Positions 45,100-64,000 of a stretch of DNA of 64,000 nucleotides are shown here, piece after piece. The translations under genes were made by a program, and so were the position numbers. The notes beneath the pieces were generated by a model. The model was not told where the DNA came from. It saw only the letters and a list, made by a program, of their open reading frames with translations, and searched no databases. This DNA is from Camarhynchus parvulus. Taxonomy: Eukaryota; Chordata; Aves; Passeriformes; Thraupidae. Location: assembly GCF_901933205.1 (NCBI RefSeq), contig NC_044591.1:4313501-4377500 (forward strand), given 5' to 3'. The stretch's first letter is position 1, and each line of letters opens with the position of its first letter.

Positions 45100-48000
45100 C
45101 TATGGTGCTGGCTCTTTTGGGGTCGCAGTCTCTGCTCCACTCTTCTGCTGGGCCTTGCAGCAGTCTTTGTTTTTTGGGGAGGGGTCTCCAGGGGTGTCCT
45201 TGGGTATGAAGCCCTCCCCAGGGCTGGCTGAAGCCCCCTTGTTGCTGCCAGGGGAGGCATCCCTAGGGAAGGGAAGACACCTTGACAGGGTCACTGTCTG
45301 GGAAAGGGCATGGGAGGAATTTGGCACTCAGGTGCTTGCTGTCACCTACCTTGGCACCACTTCATTGTTGTCATAGATCTTGAGCAGCATCTGGGCCTGT
45401 TCTTCTCTGGGCTCCTGGGGCTCCTGCAGCCTGTGGTGGGATGGGTGTGAGCCATGAGCTATGTCCCCCCTGGCCCTGAAAGTCCCTGCACCCCTCACCT
45501 GGGCTCCAGCCGCTCCTTCACTTTGGCGATGGAGCGCACGTAGGGCGCGATCTGCTTGGTGATGGTGCTCAGGCAGCTGTTCTCCTGCCTCAGCTGCAGC
45601 AGGTCATGGAGCTGGGCTGGGGACAAGAGGAGTGGGCTGGGACACGGCCACCCCCACAGTGAGGGCACAGGGGGAACGGGGAGGGAGCATGGGGTCAGCA
45701 GTACCTTCATAGATCTCCTGCTCATTTGCTACCCGCTGGTAGGTCTCCTCCCAAACCTGGAAGGAAGAGAGGGAGCTGAGCAGTTAGCGTTGGTAGGGCA
45801 CAGAGGGGCCCTGCTCTGCCAGGATGGGCCAGCTGTACCTCCTCAAAGACGCTGCGCATCATCTCCACGGCGGAGTAGTGAGCTGCGATCTGCACGTCCA
45901 TCTGCAGCGACTTCTGCAGGATCTCGCTCATGATCTCCGACTTGATGAGCGAGTGGTGCTTGGTGAGGTCACGGTGCAGCTCCTGCACCTGGTCCTTCAG
46001 GCCCTGGATCTCTGTCTGCAGCATCTGTGGGGACCAGGTGGCACAGCCACGTCAGCAGCACCAACCTGGCCCGTCCTGTCCTGTCCCGTCCTGCTGCCAG
46101 CCACGCTCCCTACCCGGTAGGTGTTCTCGTAGTTGCGGCAGTGCTCAGCAAAGGGCGTCTCACGCCCCTCAGCCAGCAGCACCTTGGTGCTGATGTACCG
46201 GTGCATCGTCGGCTTCTTCACCATGGGGCCGGTGGACATTTTGTCACTGCTGGGGGGGCAGCTGGGCACCATGAGGGTCTTGGAGCATTGGCCACCGGGG
46301 AGCCTGCATGGAGAGGTGACAGTGACGTGCTGCAGGTGTTCAGCAGTGGGGGTGAGGTGCCAGGGACCATGCTGCCAGCTCAGTCCCACCGCCCCTTGGC
46401 TCTGGTGGGACACACCAGTCCCACACATCCCTTCCCTCACCCAAGCACAGAGGTTCAGTCAGAGGTGCCTTATGTTGCCCCAAAAATCACATTTCTGTGG
46501 GCTGCTCTCTGGATTCCTGCAGTTTTGGAACCAGCTGTGGCAGTGAGAAGCCAGGAGCTGAGCCCAGCACCCTCCAGTTTCTAAAGGGTGGGATAGAGCT
46601 CGCTCTCACCGCTGGTATCTCCTGGCCCCTTGGCAGGCACTACTGCCCCTGTGTTTCCCCCCATCCCGTGGTCTCCCCATGCTAACCACCACCAGCATTG
46701 GTCCTACCGTGCAGCGCCGTGCTCCCCCTGCCCGTGCTGGGGCCAGCAGCCCCCAGGAGCTCAGCCACCCTGCAGTGCCAAGCCTGGCTGGGGGCGAGGA
46801 GCGGTCCCCATGGGGCGGCAGTGCCCGTTTGTCCTCTCTTTCTGGGAGGGCCTGGCAGGGCCGGTGCTGCCGTGACATCAACAGGCCTAAATATATCCCT
46901 GGTGAAGAATGGCCGAGCACTTCTCTGAAATTCTGATAAAAATAGTGGCGGGCAAAGAGGCTGCGGCACCACGGGCATGTGGGCGAGCAGGAGCTGGCCC
47001 AGGTGGAGCACCCATGGAGAGGGGGCAGAGCCCTCCAGGGAGCGTGGCAGGGGCCGGGCTGGGGAACAGAGTGAGGCTTAACCAGGCCCCCAGCTGCCAG
47101 CCCCGCTGCTGCCCACCCCTCTGCCACCCACCCCACTTCCCAGAAGTGTCACTTGAAGCCTGTTGTTCATCAGTGCAGCTGTGCCTGTGCTGTCCTGGTA
47201 CCCCTGCTGAGGTGACAGGCTCAAGGGCAGCAGCAGGGGCAAGGTTGGCATGGTGAGATGCTGAGGGGACTGTGCAGTGTGGCACGTGGCACAGTAGCAC
47301 ATGTCCTAGCACCTCACATGTTTGTGCCAGTGATGCCAGGTCCGATGCCACCAGCGCTGCCCACCACGGAGCGGCGGGGGCTGAGCATCAGGAGGGGCTC
47401 CAGGCAGCGGGCAAACTCTGCCCGGTACTCGCTGTTGATCTGGGGGGCAAGAGAGGAGAGCACAGCTGGGCTGGGGCAGAGCTGGCAGCTGGCACTGCCC
47501 GCAGGCACTGCAGGCAGGGCTCTACCTTGCTGGTCTGGGCCGGCCGCAGGCGGTGAGGCAGCTTGACAATCCTCTGCAGCCTCTCCATCAGTTGCTGAAA
47601 GGCAGCAGTGAAGCATGGTGAGGGGTGCTCAGCACCTTGCCCATGAGCTCAGCAGTGCCACAGGATGCTCTGACCACCCCTGCAGTGCTGGTGACACTCA
47701 CATAGCCCAGGTCCAGGAATTCAGCTTTGTTGGCAGAGCTCAGGAAGGCCGAGCAGGTCACCAGGTGGACCTGTGTGTGTGGAGGGGGTCTGTCACTGCC
47801 TGGCTTTGGTGTCAGGATGTCCCTGCCTGCTGTGAGGCCCTACCTGCAGAGTGGGCAGCAGGGAGGCAAGGTGGGCGAGCTGCTCCTTGAATGCCTTCTC
47901 CTTTTCTTCGTGCTGGCTGTAGCAGAGCAGGGCATGGCATGGCCTTTGCAAGACCCGAGGGAACCATCCAGCCCCAGGCATCCCAAACCACCTTGGGAAA

Positions 48001-49354
48001 GGGGGGACAGCCCACGGTCCCTCACCTCTGCACAGCTTTCAGGAGCGTCTTTTTCCTCTCAGAGAGCTGCTCCTGCAAATGGCACAGCCACCCTGTGTCC
48101 TGCAGCCACCCCAGTCCCTTCCCAGTGCCCTGGCTCTGTCCTGCAGGCACAGGGCTCGATGTGCAGGTGACAGCCTCACACCTGCATGCGGCTGAAGAGG
48201 GAGTTGATGGCCGCCTCCTCCTCGCTGGCACTGTTCCGAACCTCCTCGATCATGGCCTTGAGCAGGACGATGGCCTCACGCGTGGAGGTCTGCAGCTCCT
48301 TCACAGCCTGCCCGGGGTGGCGGGGTGGCTGCAGTGCAGGGGGCAGCACTGCACCCCCTCGCCACCCCCACGCCCCCCAGCCCTGCCCACCATCACTGCC
48401 TGGTCCAGGCGCTGGCAGCCCTGCATGTAGGCAGTCTCAATGTCGATGCAGTGTGCCCGGCTCTCCCTGCAGGCACAGACATCAAGGAAAGCACAGGATG
48501 GGGCACACAGCAAGCCTGGGGCTGGGAATACTCACCCCTGCATGTCCCTGAAGCAGTTGATGCAGAGCATGGACTTCTTCTCGGTGGAGAACATGATGTA
48601 GGGCTCCTCGTGCAGTGCTGCAGGGGACAGCAATGTGGTGTAGCCTGGCATGGCTCAGTGCGGCATGGCATGGCACGGGGCAGCCTGGCACGGCACTCAC
48701 GGCACTTCTTGTGGATGTCTTTGGTGCGCTTGGAGAGGGAGACGATCTCGTGGCGGGTGAACATCCTGGCACGGTGGGTCTCCTCACGGCATGGGGCACA
48801 CAGGGGCTGCCCACAGGTGTTGCAGAAGTACATGGTGTCCAGCTCCTGTGTGAGGGGACGGAGCTGGTGGCAGGCATGGCCCTGCCAGGGGTCCCCGACC
48901 CACGCTGCCAGTGCAGCCCGCTGCCCTCACCGCCTTGGTGCAGCAGCGGTCGCAGTTGGCACACTGCACGTCCTCCTCGCTGTCGGCCGAGCTGTCCACC
49001 AGGAACTGCAGCAGCCGGTCCACGGGGGGCAGCCCCGTGCCTCCCCTCACCACCGAGGGGTGCCTGCATGGGGACAAGCATGGGGACACCCACGGGGGCA
49101 GCTCTGGGGATGCAGGGAGCAGGGCTGTGCCCCAATCCTGGTGTGCCCCGGGCCGTCCCTTACCCGCAGAGGGGGCAACGCAGGCGGCCGTCGCTGGCAC
49201 GGCCCCGCAGGCAGCTGGCACAGAAGTTGTGGTAGCAGTCCAGCAGGCAAGGGTGCTGGTAGGGCTCGTGGCAGAGCAGGCACACCAGCGGGTGGCAGTT
49301 GGCCTTCTCCAGCTCCGAGCAGCTCCCCAGTGGGGAGAAAATGCCTCCTGCCAT
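45100..49354 (-). CDS. RNF207: RNF207, RING/B-box protein of heart muscle
   Basis: A RING-finger protein that modulates the cardiac KCNH2 potassium channel; human variants affect QT interval. Minus-strand exons: 49354-49164, 49063-48931, 48845-48701, 48617-48536, 48466-48391, 48307-48182, 48072-48026, 47916-47844, 47770-47702, 47594-47526, 47439-47318, 46303-46114, 46024-45839, 45756-45705, 45616-45499, 45430-45350 and 45262-45100. They close in phase to 640 residues; human has 634. Exon 1 has the C3HC4 RING (CLLCHEPYQHPCLLDCYHNF, RCPLCG). A B-box follows (CNTCGQPLCAPC, ETHRARMFTRHE), then coiled coils (EEEAAINSLFSRMQ, HEEKEKAFKEQLAHLASLLP, DQVQELHRDLTKHHSLIKSE) and a weakly conserved polar tail. 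MAGGIFSPLGS at 49354 matches the family start. Confidence 0.95.
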
Positions 49355-49470
49355 CTGTGGGGTTGAGAGCCAAGCGCTGTGCTCAGGGACCCCATGTGGC
49401 ACTGGTTTGTGAGAGCACTGTGGCTGCCTCAGAAAGGACAAATCCTGTCCCAGGGCCCGTGAGCTGCTGA

Positions 49471-49480
49471 CTATTTTTAG
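49471..49480 (-). promoter_or_regulatory. MEF2 consensus site upstream of RNF207
   Basis: CTATTTTTAG (CTAAAAATAG on the gene strand) is a perfect match to the MEF2 consensus YTAWWWWTAR, 117 bp before the RNF207 start codon. MEF2 drives cardiac and skeletal muscle genes, in line with RNF207 expression. Use in vivo is inference. Confidence 0.55.
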
Positions 49481-50104
49481 GTTATGAGCTGCGTGGCACG
49501 AGGCTGCCCACAGCACACCCCTTCCCCTGGTATCGCGGGCTGGGGGCTGCAGTGCTGGGTCGGGTGGTCCCCACAGCAAAGTGTCCCCATGGTGTGTGTC
49601 CCCCAAAGCAGGAGCATCCTCTGAGATGGGCTGTCCCCTCCAAAGGAGCATCCCCTGCAGCAGAGCATCCCCCAGGACAGGGGTGGGGGTTCCTCCAGGA
49701 CAGGGTGTCCCCCCGGAGGAAGCATTCCCTAGAATGGGGTATCCCCATGTCCAGGGGTGTGCCCTAGGATGGCAGCCTGGCAGTGAAGGCAGCCAGGTGC
49801 CCCACACGCCGGGAGTCCCCGTTCTGGGCACAGGTGTGTCCTGGCCAGGTGAAGGCTTTACCTTTCCCTGTGTGTAAATCGGGGGATCCGAGCCGAGCTG
49901 TGCTGCTGCTCACCGTGTGCCGGCAGGAAGGAGAGCGGTGCCGAGGCGGCAGGGCCCGGCTGTGACGCGGGGCCGCCTGGCACTGCCGCTCGGCACGGCC
50001 CAAAAATAGCCCGGTGCGCTCCTCGGGCCCTGCGGCGGGGACGGACACGGCGCTGCATGGCCACCCGGGCTGCGGGGACACGGGCACCTGCACGGCCAGC
50101 TGCA

Positions 50105-50620
50105 TGGGCTGCTGACAGCCCGCAGGAGGTGCGGGGGTCACCCACCGCGGTGCTGGGTCACCCGTGTGCAGTGGGGTACCGGGGAGAACCCGGTGTGCAG
50201 AGAGGAGCCCCGGGGCGTGCGGGATCACTCCATGCGCAGTGAAGCTCTCACTGTGCAGGGTAACTCTGTGCGAAGCGAAGAGCCACAGAGTGCGGGGGTC
50301 ACTCCGTGAGGCTCCTGGGGTGCGGGGGTCGCTCCGGGGTGCGGGGGTCGCTCCGTGCCCGGTCAGGAGCCCCAGAGGCCGCGGGTCCCTCCATGTACAG
50401 TGAGGCTCCCGGGGTGCGGCGGTCACTCCGTGCCCGGTGAGGCTCCCGAGATGAGGGGGTCGCTCCGTGCCCGGTGAGGCTCCTGGGGTGCGGGGGTCAC
50501 CCCGTGCCCGGTGAGGCTCCCGAGATGAGGGGGTCGCTCCGTGCCCGCTGAGGCTCCTGGGGTGCGGGGGTCACCCCGTGCCCGGTGGTCGCCCCGTTCC
50601 CGGTGATGCTCCGGGGCCCC
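50105..50620 (+). repeat. About 38-bp GC-rich minisatellite between RNF207 and RPL22
   Basis: Head-to-tail copies of a unit like GGTGAGGCTCCTGGGGTGCG followed by GGGGTCACCCCGTGCCC, alternating with a variant containing CCCGAGATGAGG. The last six or so units are the most regular; the left part is degenerate. The four-run motif at 50317-50347 (G-runs of 4-5 with loops of 3, 7 and 3) can form a G-quadruplex. Confidence 0.85.
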
Positions 50621-50845
50621 GCCCCGCACGTGCCGCTCCCCGCGCTCCGGAGGCTCCGCCCCCGCCCCACAGACCACGCCCCCTTCAGCCCCGCCCACAG
50701 CCCGGCCCCCGCGCTCTCCCCGCCCTTTCCAGGCATCACTGTCCGCTCGCAGGCTCTCTGCGCGGCTGCGACCGGAAGCGATCGACGCCATCGGCGCTCG
50801 GTTGAGACGGCCCGAGTGCGGTTGTGCGCAGGCGCGCGGGGCGCG

Positions 50846-50860
50846 CTCCCTTTCTGCCTC
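50846..50860 (+). promoter_or_regulatory. 5' TOP-like pyrimidine tract of RPL22
   Basis: CTCCCTTTCTGCCTC lies 14-28 bp before the RPL22 start codon, the usual place and composition of the transcription start of ribosomal-protein genes. mRNAs that begin in such tracts are under mTOR/LARP1 translational control. Confidence 0.65.
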
Positions 50861-50873
50861 GCGCGGAGCCGCC

Positions 50874-53165
<2,292 letters not shown>

Positions 53166-53211
53166 GCCCCGCCGCCGCTGACGGCCATTTTGTACAGTTT
53201 CACTTTTCTGC

Positions 53212-53217
53212 AATAAA
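53212..53217 (+). terminator. Poly(A) signal of RPL22
   Basis: AATAAA 47 bp after the RPL22 stop codon, the very short 3' UTR typical of ribosomal-protein genes. The CHD5 start codon follows only about 250 bp downstream, so the CHD5 promoter must lie in or next to the RPL22 3' end. Confidence 0.9.
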
Positions 53218-53468
53218 CAGCTGCAGAGTTGTTCTTAGCCCGTGCTCGGTGGTGGCTGCGGCTCCGGGGGTCGTTTTGGGGGGATTTGGGGCTTTTCGGG
53301 GAGCGGCGAGCGGGGGGTGTGGCCGAGGGCGTGGCTCAGCACAAAGGGGCGTGGCCAGGAGGCGTGTCCCCGCGGGGGGCGGGGCCGGCTCTCGCCATCT
53401 TGGCGCGGAGCGGCCGCACCCGGCTCGGCCCCGGCGCTCGGCCCGGGGCGGGCGCTGCCCCGCCCGGC

Positions 53469-64000
<10,532 letters not shown>

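Overview
This is a GC-rich, gene-dense stretch of vertebrate nuclear DNA, almost certainly from a bird and most likely a songbird. All genes have short GT-AG introns and CpG-rich starts. The window carries an antisense 3-prime fragment of a CR1 LINE, the typical avian LINE, and two copies of a roughly 380-bp solo LTR that I associate with passerine genomes. The gene content matches human 1p36.31, which I recall as a chicken microchromosome (chr21) in birds; that chromosome assignment is from memory, not from the sequence.

Layout, left to right: NOL9 (+, 3-prime part only, 122-2401), PLEKHG5 (+, 4989-15616), TNFRSF25 (+, 18226-19953), ESPN (-, 32176-20919), ACOT7 (+, 33649-39015), ICMT (+, 40169-42606), RNF207 (-, 49354-45100), RPL22 (+, 50874-53165) and CHD5 (+, 53469 to beyond the right edge). 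Order and relative orientation equal the human order, but HES2 (ESPN/ACOT7 gap) and HES3 plus GPR153 (ACOT7/ICMT gap) are not seen where human has them. I assembled exons by hand from splice sites, codon phase and remembered family sequences. Phases close exactly for TNFRSF25, ACOT7, ICMT, RNF207 and RPL22, and for ESPN apart from one extra base. PLEKHG5 closes except for one predicted 11-nt microexon, and CHD5 has one exon whose length is off by one.

The genes are unrelated housekeeping and tissue genes rather than a pathway: rRNA processing (NOL9), ribosome (RPL22), CoA-ester hydrolysis (ACOT7), CaaX-protein methylation (ICMT), Rho GTPase activation (PLEKHG5), death-receptor signalling (TNFRSF25), actin bundling in stereocilia and microvilli (ESPN), cardiac ion-channel handling (RNF207) and neuronal chromatin remodelling (CHD5). 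Several pairs share short intergenic spaces: ESPN and ACOT7 are divergent with 1.5 kb between start codons, RNF207 and RPL22 are divergent with 1.5 kb, and only about 250 bp separates the RPL22 poly(A) signal from the CHD5 start codon.

The most interesting locus is ESPN. It has two mutually exclusive 3-prime ends. One is the classical actin-bundling tail, reached through a 12-nt microexon. The other is a 1.2-kb coding exon with its own poly(A) signal that encodes a tail like that of the paralogue ESPNL. It also has a frame-preserving 27-nt cassette microexon next to the WH2 exon, with a UGC element before its 3-prime splice site as in SRRM4-type microexons. In this sequence the classical tail is interrupted by a single extra base, while the ESPNL-like tail is open for 411 codons.
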